DNA from: Cepaea nemoralis
Taxonomy: Eukaryota > Mollusca > Gastropoda > Stylommatophora > Helicidae
Assembly (NCBI GenBank): GCA_014155875.1
Contig: JACEFZ010016116.1
Location: 637,501 to 701,500 of the forward strand
Direction: 5' to 3'
DNA: 64,000 bases
Shown here: positions 36,066 to 51,000 of the stretch, in pieces
Layout of the letters: each line of letters opens with the position of its first letter
Position numbering within the stretch: position 1 is the stretch's first letter
The notes under the pieces: generated by a model
The model's database searches: none
What the model saw: the letters and a program-made list of their open reading frames with translations, nothing else
Told to the model about the DNA's origin: nothing
Position numbers and translations under genes: made by a program

Positions 36066-39000
36066 CTGTAGACAGAAAACAGGGATAGAATTAGGTCATC
36101 GCAAATTGTCATAATAATTATAGTTGTAGCAATATCATTGTAATTGTTGCAATATCATTATAGTGGTAACAATATCATTGTAGTTGTAAGAATATCATTG
36201 TAGCTGTAAGAATATAATTGTAGCTGTAAGAATATAATTGTAGCTGTAAGAATATAATTGTAACTTTAACAATATAATTGTAACTTTAACACTATAATTG
36301 TAGCTGTAACAGTATCATTGTAACTGTAACAATATCATTGTAACTGTAACAATATAATTGTAACTGTAACAATATCATTGTAGCTGTAACAATATCATTG
36401 TAGCTGTAACAATATCACTGTAGCTGTAACAATATCATTGTAGCTGTAACAATATCATTGTAGCTGTAACAATATCATTGTAGCTGTAACAATAACATTA
36501 TAGCTGTAACAATATCACTGTAGCTGTAACAATATCATTGTAGCTGTAACAATATCACTGTAGCTGTAACAATATCATTGTAGCTGTAACAATATCATTG
36601 TAGCTGTAACAATATCATTGTAGCTGTAACAATATAATTGTAGCTGTAACAATAACATTATAGCTGTAACAATATCACTGTAGCTGTAACAATATCACTG
36701 TAGCTGTAACAATATCATTGTAGCTGTAACAATACCATTGTAGCTGTAACAATATCATTTAACTGTAACAATATCATTGTAGCTGTAACAATAACATTAT
36801 AGATGTAACAATATCACTGTAGCTGTAACAATATCATTGTAGCTGTAACAATATCATTGTAGCTGTAACAATATCATTGTAGCTGTAACAATATCATTGT
36901 AGCTGTAGCAATATTTAGAATTACACAGAACTAATTTTGGTTAGCATATGACTGAATCCTGGACAATTAGTAAAAAAGCACAAATAAAAGCATTAATAAA
37001 TAGGTCAAACATATTAAATTAATGGACAAATGTGTTAACTGGGAGGACAAATATCTTAAAAAGGACACTACTAATAATAAGGACAAACATAACTCACTCT
37101 CTGTCATCATAGTAGTCATTACTGTATCCAGCTGGCTCTGGACCAAACTGCTGTGAGCCATGAGCCATACGGGCGGTATCTGGAGAAAACATCACAAACA
37201 AATGTGTTTGATCTAGCAAAATATTGTCAGTGATACAAACAATAAGACACATGACCATACAGACACAATTACTTTGTCCTGCAGCAAGATTCCTATAATG
37301 AATATACTTCACAAATGACCTGTAATGTATTTATTGGTGTAGGTGTCCTATAGCGTATATGGCATCTTGTCTAGGATCGAAGCTCCGACAGACGGACAGT
37401 TAGAGCATTGCTCTGCTTATCCGACAGCTTCTGCAGCTGGTCTTGTTCCAGGTGTGCTGATGTTACCTTTCCTCTGGAGAAAACTAGGCAAGACGAGATA
37501 TGGATTATGCTGCACGGGCAACACATGGTCTTTAAATTCTGCCCAGGCTTTGTGCTATGGAGAAGTTATTATGCCTTTTATTTGAAGTACAGTGTTATGA
37601 ACTATCATCTCTCCCCCGATGTGTCTCCACCTTGCCGTGGTGGGGGAGCTTGAGTGTCCCGTTGACCCCATGTGCTTGCCGATGGGTGAAAACTACATAT
37701 CGGACAGCGTATGGGATAGGGACCAGACTAAGAGAGACACAACCTGCTGCTCTGCAGGAGACTGAGGATAGCAGTCAAAAGTTTAAATCAGGCGCATGAA
37801 GGCAGTTCTTGTTTCGGACAATACTCTAAGGCTCTCTGTCGAGGGTTTAGACTGAACGCCTCTAAGCCACAGACCCTCGGATCTGAGAGTCGGGCCGATA
37901 TCCACCTACCGAAAAATTGGAATCGAGATACTGAGCAAGCTACATACCCAGTTCTGACACTTGTTTGAAGGCTCTCAGCTGAGGGATATGTTGGATTCCC
38001 GGATGAGACGGCCTGGCCGTTTCTCACTGACTGCTGCACGAAGGTAAGGTGCTGAGCCGGCAGCACATGTAGCCTACCTCGTGAGCGAGTACAAAAAGTC
38101 AGTAAAATGCCCCAGTCGAAGGAAATGGTTACGAAAACTGTCTGTATCTAACTCATAGAGAGTGTAGATAAAAGTGGAGAAACGTCTCAATAACGCGAAA
38201 TGGAACGCATGGCGAGCGAACCTATTGCGTGGTCCAAAGTCAAAAGCAAAAGCTTACCGAGTGGATGTCGCCCGCAGTCTGACCGCCCCTGGAGCTCACT
38301 TGAGCGACCAGTGGCAAGCGAGATGCCCAATACAGGGAAGTGAGGAACTAAAGCAGCCATGAGCAGGACGTGGCAACTCCTCGGGTGAGCCCAGTCTCGG
38401 AGCAATATGTGCCGGCTCTGCAATTATGGAAGCCTCCTTGGATAGCGAGGGACTGCCCATTGTCTGCCCCTGCCTTCCCTTGAGGGCCGACCGCGATGTC
38501 GTTGGTCGTTCTATCTTGACCAGCTGAGATGTGGGCGACATCACAACAGTCTAACGTGCCTCGAAATCAGAGGAAGGTTAACCTCATTAAAAAATGCCCG
38601 CCGGAAGTCGGAAGTGTCGTCCTACGGGTGGCAAACTAAAAATTGACACTACGCAATTACGTCCGAGTGAAATGTCTCGTCCGAATGTCTCTCGTGCTAG
38701 GAACAGCTCTGACTACCTAGTTTCCGAATGCCGCTCTTGTTCGGAACAGCTCTGACTAGGTAGTTTTCCGAATGTCCGCCGTGCCTGGAACAGCTCTGAT
38801 GGGTACAGGGACAAGCACATGACCGACCGCAGAGCTGACTGGTTTGTGCAGGAACGGCCCAGGGCGAGCGAAATGCCCAATATATTGAAGTGAGGAATTA
38901 AAACAGCCATGAGCAGGACGTGACGATTCCCTCGGTAAACCCAGCACCAGAGCGTTATGTGCCGGCTCTGCAATTATGGAAGCCACCCAGGATGGCGGAA

Positions 39001-42000
39001 AATGCTATGGACTGTCCCTGCCTTCACTTGAGGGATGACCGTGCAGTTTTCGACTGTTCCAACTTGACCAGCTGAGATGTGGACGGTACCACAAAAGTGA
39101 GAGTCTCCCAGGATTGCTAACCTGGTCAAAAATGCACGCTAAAAGTCGGATGTGTTGGCCTGAGGGTTTCGACCCGAGGGTGCCTAACCAGACACACCGC
39201 AATCACATCTGAAAAAATCACTCCGGATGAACGCAAAGAAGAAGAAGAAGAACTATCATCTGTCAGACAGCAAGTTGCCAGTGCAGCATATATCCATCAC
39301 AAGCAGATCCTCTGTCTCTGGCTCCTTCAGTAGATGATGCCATGTAGTATATGCCTCTGTCATCTGGCTCCTTCAGTAGATGATGCCATGTAGTATATGC
39401 CTCTGTCATCTGGCTCCTTCAGTAGATGATGCCATGTAGTGTATGCCTCTGTCATCTGGCTCCTTCAGTAGATGATGCCATGTAGTATATGCCTCTGTCA
39501 TCTGGCTCCTTCAGTAGATGATGCCATGTAGTAGTATGCCTCTGTCATCTGGCTCCTTCAGTAGATGATGCCATGTAGTGTATGCCTCTGTCATCTGGCT
39601 CCTTCAGTAGATGATGCCATGTAGTGTATGCCTCTGTCATCTGGCTCCTTCAGTTGATGATGCCATGTAGTAGTATGCCTCTGTCATCTGGCTCCTTCAG
39701 TAGATGATGCCATGTAGTGTATGCCTCTGTCATCTGGCTCCTTCAGTAGATGATGCCATGTAGTATATGCCTCTGTCATCTGGCTCCTTCAGTAGATGAT
39801 GCCATGTAGTGTATGCCTCTGTCATCTGGCTCCTTCAGTAGATGATGCCATGTAGTAGTATGCCTCTGTCATCTGGCTCCTTCAGTAGATGATGCCATGT
39901 AGTGTATGCTCTGTCATCTGGCTCCTTCAGTAGATGATGCCATGTAGTGTATGCTCTGTCATCTGGCTCCTTCAGTAGATGATGCCATGTAGTGTATGCC
40001 TCTGTCATCTGGCTCCTTCAGTAGATGATGCCATGTAGTGTATGCCTCTGTCATCTGGCTCCTTCAGTAGATGATGCCATGTAGTATATGCCTCTGTCAT
40101 CTGGCTCCTTCAGTAGATGATGCCATGTAGTGTATGCCTCTGTCATCTGGCTCCTTCAGTTGATGATGCCATGTAGTATATGCCTCTGTCATCTGGCTCC
40201 TTCAGTCGATGATGCCATGTAGTGTATGTCTGTCATCTGGCTCCTTCAGTTGATGATGCCATGTAGTGTATGCCTCTGTCATCTGGCTCCTTCAGTAGAT
40301 GATGCCATGTAGTGTATGCCTCTGTCATCTGGCTCCTTCAGTAGATGATGCCATGTAGTGTATGCTCTGTCATCTGGCTCCTTCAGTAGATGATGCCATG
40401 TAGTGTATGCCTCTGTCATCTGGCTCCTTCAGTAGATGATGCCATGTAGTGTATGCCTCTGTCATCTGGCTCCTTCAGTTGATGATGCCATGTAGTGTAT
40501 GCCTCTGTCATCTGGCTCCTTCAGTAGATGATGCCATGTAGTGTATGTCTCAGAACAGACTGTAACAAGACATCTCCCATAACATACAGGCTGCATTAGA
40601 TCTCTCAGTAGATATCCTACTGCAGATGTCATATAACAGATATCCTTCATTGTGTTTGCATTGTATCTGTATGGGGCAGAAATGGAATAAGCCTGCAAAA
40701 ATAGCTGAAATTCTACAAAGCAGTTATATTATCCACACTGCTATATGCTTGTGAAACATGGACTGTTTATCAGCAACATGATAGGAAATTAAACCACTTC
40801 CACACAGTTTGCCTTAGGAAGCTACTGAAGATTAAATGGTAAGACAAGATCCCAGACACTGAAGTCCTAGAAAGAGCGCCCATGCCCAGTATCCACACTC
40901 TACTAATGAAGAATCAGATTCACTGGGCTGGTCACTTCTTGCATGCCAGATCACAGGCTCCCTAAATGATTTTTTTTTATGGCGAGCTATGTTGTGGTAA
41001 ACGTTCCCAAGGCGGCAAGAGGAAATGCTTTAAAGACATTCTGAAAATCTCACTGAAAGCTTTTGAAATTCATCTTGACACCTGGAAGACTGCTGCCAAA
41101 GACTGAAATTTGTGGCGTACAACATTACACAAGTTTGTAGTCACTTGTGAAGCAACCAAGACTACAAGAGCTGTGAAGAAAAGGCTGGATAGAAAAACCA
41201 CTGCAGGAGATCCTCCTCCTAGAACGTCAAGCATTCTTTGCCCACATTGTCAAAGAACATTTCGAGCCAAAATAGGCGTTAGCCATCTTAGAACTCACGG
41301 CTTCATACTTTCAACCCCACTGGATGACATGAATGGTCATCATCATTCTTGATGGACAAACAACATTACAAATGTCATGTATTGGATATTGTACTGCAGA
41401 TGTCATGTAACAGATATCCTACTGCTGATGTCATGTATTAGATATCCTACTGTAGATGTCATGTAACATATATCCTATTGCAAATGTCATGAAACATATA
41501 TTCTATTGTAGATGTCTTGTAACAGATATCTTATAGCAGATTTCATGTAACAGATATCTTATAGCAGATGTCATGTAATAGATATAAAATTGCAGATACC
41601 ATGAAACAAATATAAAATTGCAGATATCATGTAACATATATCCTACTACAGATGTCATGCAACAGATATCCTAATGTAGATGTCATCCTGCCATTGTAGA
41701 TCAATTTCTAATATAGAACCAGAGAGTCTTGATGAATGCTGGAACCATCTCCAACAATATGCACATTTGCTTAATCAAGAAATGAAGCAATTAATCTCAA
41801 ATAAAGCAAAATAAATCAGTTTAACTGTTAGTGGCAAGGCACAAAGTTGATTATGAAAGAGAAGCAGAAATTGCAGGCTTAAGAAAGCTTACTATCATAT
41901 CTACCAGTGTAAGAGCCTCTGTGATCTCCCCTGTCATGGTAAGATAGCCCATTCTTCTGAGCAAAGCGGAACCCTTTGTTGTAGCAGACGGCAAAGCAAA

Positions 42001-45000
42001 TGACCAGTGCCGCCAGCAGAAGAATAGCCAGAATCATCCCAATAAACCAGCCAATGTTGCCAATCAGTGCTGAAGCCATCGCTGCAAATACAATGATACA
42101 CCATTGTCCATAAAATATTAATAATAATGGAAGCACAAACAATAGATTGCACGATTTATTGCCTGGCATATTTTGCTGCATCTCGTCAGGTACATACTGC
42201 AGAAATCACACAACTTACGTGAATTAACTAGATAAATCCCTCAAGTTGAAATATACACATATTCGCACAGTAATGTCAATTATCTACCACCGTAATTTTA
42301 AGCTGACTAACATATATGGATACTTTTGTTGTTCTCAATTAGCCTCATAGGTCTTGAATAGATGAAATAATCTTGCTGGTATTTTACAGATTTCATTTCC
42401 AATTCACTCCCCCAAGCCATGTTTTTTTTAGTTTCCCCAATATTCCTTTTACCCGGTGGATTCCAGACTCTGACCTGTGCTTGTTTGCTATCGGCTGATT
42501 TCTTCAATGAATTGTGTTTGTTTCCTATTGACTGATTTCTTCAGTGTGGGACTCATTAAAGCATCGACAACTATTATTCTCAAATGTGATATTTCCATGC
42601 TGCCTCCTGTAATGGCTGTGTGGAGAATGTCAGACATAACTCTGTGCACAAACAGCATTACGGGAGAAAAGAAGAGTAGCATAATATCACGTCTGTTGAT
42701 GCCATTCCTCAGAGCTTGAGGAAATGAAACCATTACTGGAACAGTTCCAGCCAGCTTTATACTTGCATACTAGCGACATGCTAGGAAATTAAACCATTAC
42801 TGGAACAGTTCCAGCCAGCTTTATACTTGCATACTAGCGACATGCTAGGAAATGAAACCATTACTGGAACAGTTCCAGCCAGCTTTATACTTGCATACTA
42901 GCGACATGCTAGGAAATGAAACCATTACTGGAACAGTTCCAGCCAGCTTTATACTTGCATACTAGCGACATGCTAGGAAATTAAACCACTTCCACACAGT
43001 CTGCCTTAGGAAGCTATTGAAGATTAAATGGCAAAACAAGATCCAAGACACTGAAGTTCTAAAAAGAGTGTCCATGCCCAGTATCTACACTCTACTAATG
43101 AAGAATCAGATTCGCTGGGCTGGTCACTTAACTCTTATGCCAGATCACAGGCTCCCTAAACTAATTTTTTACTGCGAGCTGCGTTGTGGTAAGCGCTCCC
43201 AAGGCGGCCAGAGGAAACACTTTAAAGACACTCTGAAAATCTCACTGAAAGCTTTTGGAATTCATCTTGACACCTTGAGACTGCTGCCAAAGACCAAAAT
43301 TCGTGGTGTACATCATTATGCAAGGGTGCAGTCATTTGTGAAGCAAGCAGGACTGCAAGAGTTGTAAAGAAAAGGCTGGACAGAAAAACCACAGCAGGAG
43401 ATCCTCCTCCTGGAACATCAAGCATTCTTTGCCCATATTGTCAAAGAACATTTCGAGCCAAAATAGGTCCTGTAGTTGCACACCTGCATGATTAGGTTTG
43501 CTTTCAGTCATCTAGCAGAAACCTGTTGTCGCTTAAAAGTGCGACATCAGGTTGCACTTTTAAGCGACAATAGAAGAGTTGTATACCTGCATGATTAGGT
43601 ATGCTTTCAGTCCTGCAGCAGAAACCTCTCTGTGGGTATGTGAAGAGTTAGGACCGTCACATTTTTCAGACCTAACTGCAGAGGATTAGCTGGCCAGTCT
43701 TCCCTCCTGTAGCGAGTGATGAGCACAGGTTTCAAACTATCATCCGACCACACACTTGACATTGCCAGGGCAACTTCCTAACCTTTCTGCTAGTGCAAGC
43801 ACCCGCTGCAATTAAGTAAATATAAATAGATGAATAGACGCGTTGTTGTACACAGTGAGCAGCTGGGGTTGGAATTAAATTGTAAGAAGACACAGGTTAT
43901 GGTCGTCACTAGGAAGAACGAAGTACCACAATGTAATATACAAGTAAATGGGAATATTCTGCAACAAGTGAATAGATACAATTATCTCAGAACAGTCATA
44001 ACATCTGATGGGAGATGCCTTGAAGAGATTAGAACAAGAATCGCCATGGCAAAAGTAGCCTTTAGCAAGATGAAAGATATTCTGACCAATAAAAAGATGT
44101 CAATTGAAACAAGAAAAAGAGTGTTGAAGGGATACATTGAGCCTGTTCTTTTGTATGGATGTGAAACTTGGAAATGTGCAGTCAAGCTGAAAAACACCTG
44201 ATGGCTGCAGAAATGTGGTTTCTGAGGAAAATGCAAAGAATACCATGGACAGACAGAAAAACCAATGACCAAGTACTACAGGAGACAGATGAAAATCGTA
44301 GACTGATTAGAGAAATTAGACGAAGACAGTCAAAATTTTTTGGACATGTTATGAGAAGAAATGGATTGGAGAACTTATTGACAACTGGCAAGATCGACGG
44401 GAACAGACCACGAGGAAGACCGAGAGGAAAATACCTGGATGGCTTGGCCACATGGCATGGACGAGACAGGAACACTGAGCTGATACACGACACTGGTGAT
44501 CGAGTGAAATGGCGAGTCATGACCGCCCACGCTTTCCAGCATGGCACATGATTGATTGATTGATTGAATGCTTACACAAAGATAAGTCTAGCCGTGTCAC
44601 AACACCATTCCATGGTAATTATTCAGGAACAGTTGAGGGCAAACAGGCAAGAGGAAGACAGAAAATCCTGGGCTGAGAACATTAAACAGTGGACATGATG
44701 CAGTAGTTCCATATTGGTGTGTGTTGTTGAGGACCGGGAGCAATGGAAGACTGACCACTGAAGCTTCCATCTTATTGGCCCAGCATGTTTGGGGTTTTAA
44801 GCTGAGAGGTGGTGATGAATTCCACCATCTTTAATACCTTCACACTGGGACAGTCAAACACAAGACAATGCATGAATCTTTAAGTCTAACAAACGACACT
44901 GAATGCTCCCAAACAAGCATTGATTGAGGGACATGAAATATAGCCTAGAAACTTGAGAAACTTACATGTGCCCTTTGTAGTGACATCTTCAATAGCCGAG

Positions 45001-48000
45001 GCGGCTGTGATTGGTCCATTAGTAGCCTTGATCCTGACCTCATATGTTGTCCCAGGTTCAAGGTTGTTAATATTTCTCCATGTGTTCACCATCTCATCTG
45101 TGGTTCTTATCCATTCAGATCCATCTATGGATAATGAAGTTACACATGTATGGATACTTGTATCAAAATTCATCAGTTTAAACCCCAAAAAAGTCTAGTT
45201 TGGCTAATTTACTGTCGGCCAAGAAATTAATAATTTGTTAACATCAACCTGGCAACTTCCTGTACAGACATGACATAGATTTTTTGTTCTTCTCATTCTT
45301 AGCTTTCCTTATATTTTATTTCTTCTTATAATTGTGCATTCAGAGACGTCAATTCTGAAGTTACTAACATCATAAAATAAATCAAGTCAATGTTTGTCTA
45401 TCACTGGCTGACTGGATTTTATTGAAAGAAGAAGTCATGAATATGCCCTAATTTCCAAATATGTTATGGCCACCAGCAGAAGTGAGGAGAGCTCTCAGTT
45501 TCCATTCTCAATTTGAAATGTTCCATGCCGATTACAGGACATTACCATCAAGCCCAGTTTAATTTTTAAGGCAATTTTATATGAGTAGTTTGCCCTTGTT
45601 TTATAAATGTTTAAGTCGAACTGATCGGCGCATGGAACAAACTGCCATCAGTGCACCAATAAAATACACCTCAGAAATATGCAGTGTGTTCTCTCCATGA
45701 ACTGCTGGCCTGCTCCAGGCTATGGAACCTGTGGAAGTGGCACTCAGAAATCAGGAAATTCTGTTGCTATGATACCTGCTTTTTTGCTTGAACTTCCATC
45801 AGAACTGTTTGCTTGAAACTTTCCCAGAGTTCTCTGTTGATTACTACATCTGGTCATGTGATCAACAATATCAGGGGACCAACACTGTTAGCTTGCACGA
45901 TGTTAGTAAGTTAGTTGCATATCCTTTTCAAAAATGTTGCAGTCAACCCCAGCATTCTGTGGCTGTTTGTAATTCCTGTGTTTATGTTCGGTAGTTTGCA
46001 TGTGCTTTCTGAATAACCGGCACTCATATCATTGTTAAGAAACCAAGACAAGGCAGTCTGCTTCCAAATCACCCGCAGCTGTGTTTTGAATGCTGTTTAG
46101 TTTAGTTTTAGTTTAGTCAACGAATCAACATCACGCACACAGGTGTAACCCATAAGTGCTCCATTCTACTCCTAGCTCAAGCCTGAGTCTGGAGAATCTC
46201 ATCTCAGTGCACAAACTATGTAGCACCGGCGAGGGTCCTGAAATGTTTTGGATAGATTTTTAACTGAAAATTTTGCCCGAGCAGTGCCATTAGGCTAATC
46301 TTTTTCTATTTCCAACTGCCAAGGGATTATTTTACATGCGCAAGAATACACATGGGCGTCTGATCTCACTACTCAGAGACCAGGGGAAATTTTGTTACTA
46401 GGAGTCCACGTGAAAAAATCCCGGCCCTCACTGGGGCTAGAACCCAGGACCTCCAGCACTCAAGGCGGACACCATACTTCAAGACCACTCAGCTCCCCCC
46501 CCCCCCCCCCCCCACAAGACGTATGTGTATGTAGGGAATGCTGTATGTAGGATTACACATTACATCGGTAACCCCTTTGCCACAGAGCCAGCTTGCATGA
46601 TGACACTCTTGATCTCATGCCATGTTTTGTTTCTCTCATCAATACATTGACAAATGCCCCATTTCCTATTTTTCAATTCAGAGAAAGAGGAATTAACATC
46701 TGGCTTAATACTACAGGAAATACTTCTATTTGTTATTTTCATAATCATCATGTGCTGGGTTACATCGGTGATCATGTTACTCCACAAACACCTGTCTTGT
46801 GTGCTCTTGATAAGTTTGCTGATTGTCTCCCTTGCCACCAAAAGTCTTCCTTGTCACATGCGAAGAGGTTACGGAAGTGATTCATAATCCTGGAATACCC
46901 TGGTTCAAAACACAGCAGTGCTGGCTTTTTCTAAACAGATATAGGTGCCGATCGTTCAGAAAGCAATGACAAACTACAGAACATAAAACTTGCTCAGGAA
47001 TCACGAACAGCCAAAATGCTGAGGTTGACTGCTACGTCCTGTAAAGGACATGCAACTAAATTATTACACATGGCTGATTATCTCCCCTGCCACCAAATTA
47101 TCCTCCTTGTCACATGGCTGATCATATCTCTCTTGCTACCAAACAGTCTTCCTTGTCACATGGCTGATCATCTCCCTTGTCACCACATTGTCTCCCTTGT
47201 CACCACATTGTCTCCCTTGTCACTTGGCCAACTCATTCACCATTTTCTCCATCTGCTAATCTTTAATATCTTTAATTATCCCAGTTGTCAAATGTTCTCC
47301 TAACCCCTCATCACACAACATTCACATCCAGATGTGGATAACTATCTGCCTTTTTGGATTTACCTCTCATGGGACCTGTATGTTTGTCTGCTTTGCTGTC
47401 CTTGGGATTCTTAGCTGTCCATGGGATTCTTTGCTGTGAATGGTATTCTTCACATTCTACGAGGAAATCATCTCTCTATAGCTCCCACTTTCTACACTTT
47501 TTCAGTGTCCATGATTCACAATCACACAGTTTTATGGATAGTATGTGACATGTTAAATTTGATTACAGTCACATACTGTTTTGTTGTACAAGATGCACTG
47601 ATTATTGAAATCACAAATATGTCACTCACTCTAAATGTCTTATAATACGACTCACCTGATTTCCTGTACTCCACAAACACAACTGTGCCAGATGAAGCAT
47701 ACGCGTTGATCCACCAACTGACATTGAAGGACGTTGTATCAACATTTGAGATGGTGAAGCGAGGCATACGAGGCTCTGCGAGAGAAAATATTTTTACATT
47801 CACAGTGTTTTATTTAGGAAACAGATATTTGTACATGACTTTTTCACTTTCTCTTTTAAATAATGAGAAATCTAGATCAAAACAAAACTGGAAACATCAT
47901 ACAGTCTGATAGACTCACTGGTCACTGGAACCTTGCTGTCTTCTTAGATAATAGCTTGTTACATTGTGCTTCACAAAATGCATAATAACTGCAGCCTATG

Positions 48001-51000
48001 GTGGCAGCAAATGCGACTAAAGAGATCAATTTGTGCAGTACATGTTCTTCTATATGGATGCATATGACAAATGGTCATTTCCACCATCAGGGCACATGAG
48101 AACAGACAACAAATAGTCATTTCCACCATCAGGGCACATGAGGACAGACAACAAATGGTCATTTCCACCATCAGGGCACACGAGGACAGACAACAAATGG
48201 TCATTTCCACCAATAGAGCACACGAGAACAGACAACAAATGGTCATTTCCACCAATAGGGCACACGAGGACAGACAACAAATGGTCATGTCCACCATCAG
48301 GGCACACGAGAACAGACAACAAATGGTTATTTCCACCATCAGGGCACACGAGAACAGACAACAAAGGAACAAAAGTGCAGTTTCAAACAGACATTCTGCA
48401 GAACAGCAAATATTTACAAAATGATTCCCAATCAAATTAATACAGAGTGCAAGTAATCTTATCACAACAAACTAGAGATAATAAATTACTCACGTCCTGG
48501 TTTAGTTGTTATGACCTCAATAAAGAAGCGCTCACCACGGCCTGCCACTGTACGAGCGCTGATGAATATCCGGTACTTGCAGGAGTGCAACAGACCACTC
48601 AGGTAGGCATTGGTTGCGTACGGGTCATCAATCTGGGGCACTCTGTCCTGCATTTCTCCCAGGTACAACCCATCCACTAGAATCACAACAGTTCATGAAG
48701 AACAACACTTGAAGTTTAATCTGTGACAAAGTTTAGTCTGTGACAAAGTTTAGTCTGTGACAAAGTTTAGTCTGTGACAAAGTTTATTCTGTGACAAAGT
48801 TTATTCTGTGACAAAGTTTAGTCTGTGACATAGTTTAGTCTGTGACAAAGTTTAGTCTGAGACAAAGTTTAGTATGTGACAAAGTTTAGTCTGTGACAAA
48901 GTTTAGTCTGTGACAAAGTTTAGTCTGTGACAAAGTTTAGTCTGTGACAAAGTTTAGTCTGTGACAAAGTTTAGTCTGTGACAAAAGCATGATATTTGTA
49001 CACACATATTCTATTGTGTAACATCTGCAGAAATAAAGCAATCACGTGACACATGCCTCCTGGCCCCAGGTCGGCAAATATTACAGCATCGCTCTATTGT
49101 GGTTACCTTTTGCATTTAGATTAGAACAACCCGGGAAGGTTAACCCGGTCAACAAATGCCCGCAGAAGTCGGATGTGTCTGCCTAACGGCGCAAGAACGC
49201 AGCTCTGCTGTAAACAGGCACAACGCAGTCACATCCGAAAAAAAATCCGGATGAACGCAGAAGAAGAAGATTAGAACAAGAACAGCCATGGCAAAGATGG
49301 CCTTTTGCGAGATGGAAAACATTCTGGCCAATAAAATTATGTCAGATGCAAAGAGAAAAGGAGTGTTGAAGTGCTACATAGAACCTGTACTTTTGTGTGA
49401 GTGTGAAGTGTGGACAATGAGCAGACAAGCTGAAAAACATCTAATGGCAGGGGAAATGTGGTTTCTGAGAAAAATGCAAAGAATACCATGGACATATAGA
49501 AAAACCAATCACCAAGTCCTACAAGAAATAAATGAAAACCGTAAATTAGACATAGACAGTCAAAATATTTTGGACACGTTATAAGACAAAATAAACTAGA
49601 GAACTTGTGACAATTGGCCAGACTGGCGATGAGAACAAGTGGAAAGCAGAGAAATAAATATCTGGATGGCTTAGTCAGGTGGCATGGTCGAGATAAAAAC
49701 ACATAGCTGATCCATGACTCTGGTGATCGCGTGAGATGGCAAAACATGACCGCCCACGCTCATTGGCATAGCACATGATGATGATGATTTGATTTTTATG
49801 CTTGTCATATTATATAATTTTGAAATATGAAACATGAATAAACTTGGCTGCCAGCATACACAGGTACTTGAAATATGAAACATGAATAAACTTGGCTGCC
49901 AGCGTGCACAGGTACTTGAAATATGAAACATGACATAACTTGGCTGCCAGCGTACACAGGTACGTGAAATATGAAACATGAATAAACTTGGCTGCCAGCG
50001 TGCACAGGTACTTGAAATATGAAACATGAATAAACTTGGCTGCCAGCGAACACAGGTACTTGAAATATGAAACATGAATAAACTTGGCTGCCAGCGTGCA
50101 CAGGTACTTGAAATATGAAACATGACATAACTTGGCTGCCAGCATGTACAGGTACTTGAGATGTGGCATTATCAAAATATTACAAGAACCAGCTGCAGTG
50201 ATGAGTTGATTAATTAACAATGAATTGGCAATGGTGATGATGATGATTCGATGTTAAGAATAGTAGCAGAATTGAAGCTTGAGATCTGTACCAACTGTGT
50301 AACCTTGGCTGCATGCAGTGTATATCTAGATAGTTTTCAGTAATACATCTACCCACTTGTAGTTTCAATTTACTGTCATTGTAAATCCAAATCTTCTTGT
50401 CACTGTAAATCCAGATCTTGCCACCGTAAATCCAGATCTTGTCACCGGAAATCCAGATCTTCTTATCACTGTAAATCCAGATCTTCTTATCACTGTAAAT
50501 CCTCATGCTCTTGCCATTGTGAATCCAGATCTTCTTGTCACTGTAAATCCAGACATCCTTGTCAGATCAATTATCATCTGCCCTTCAGACAACAGCCAAA
50601 ATGAATATCCAACATTTTCTGTCAGTCACCATTGTGGTAAAGCACAACATTATCTTTCTGCCCATCTTTCAATATCATCTTTCAACTGATATTAGTTGTC
50701 TTCACTTCTTGCTGTCCACTGCTCCCTGAAGTATGATGTTCATTAGGGCAGTATGTGTATGTATGTAGCCATATCTTCCTCTACAGGTATGTAACTGTAG
50801 TTGTATTAGCTTCACATATGATGCATTACCTGGGGAGTTCCACCACTCCATAAAATGTCAGGTGGGTTTACTATGTACTAGAAGCTGATGTTACCCACAC
50901 TCTTGTATGGTAAATAAACATTCACAAGTGGCCAGATTAGAAAGTCAGTCATTGATTTAATGTACATTAGTTCTGTGTGTAAAGTGGACAGATGATAGTC

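Noticed and set aside
35714..36088. Plus-strand 124-codon hydrophobic frame
   Set aside because: Antisense shadow of the neuroglian tail exon, which has splice and family support.
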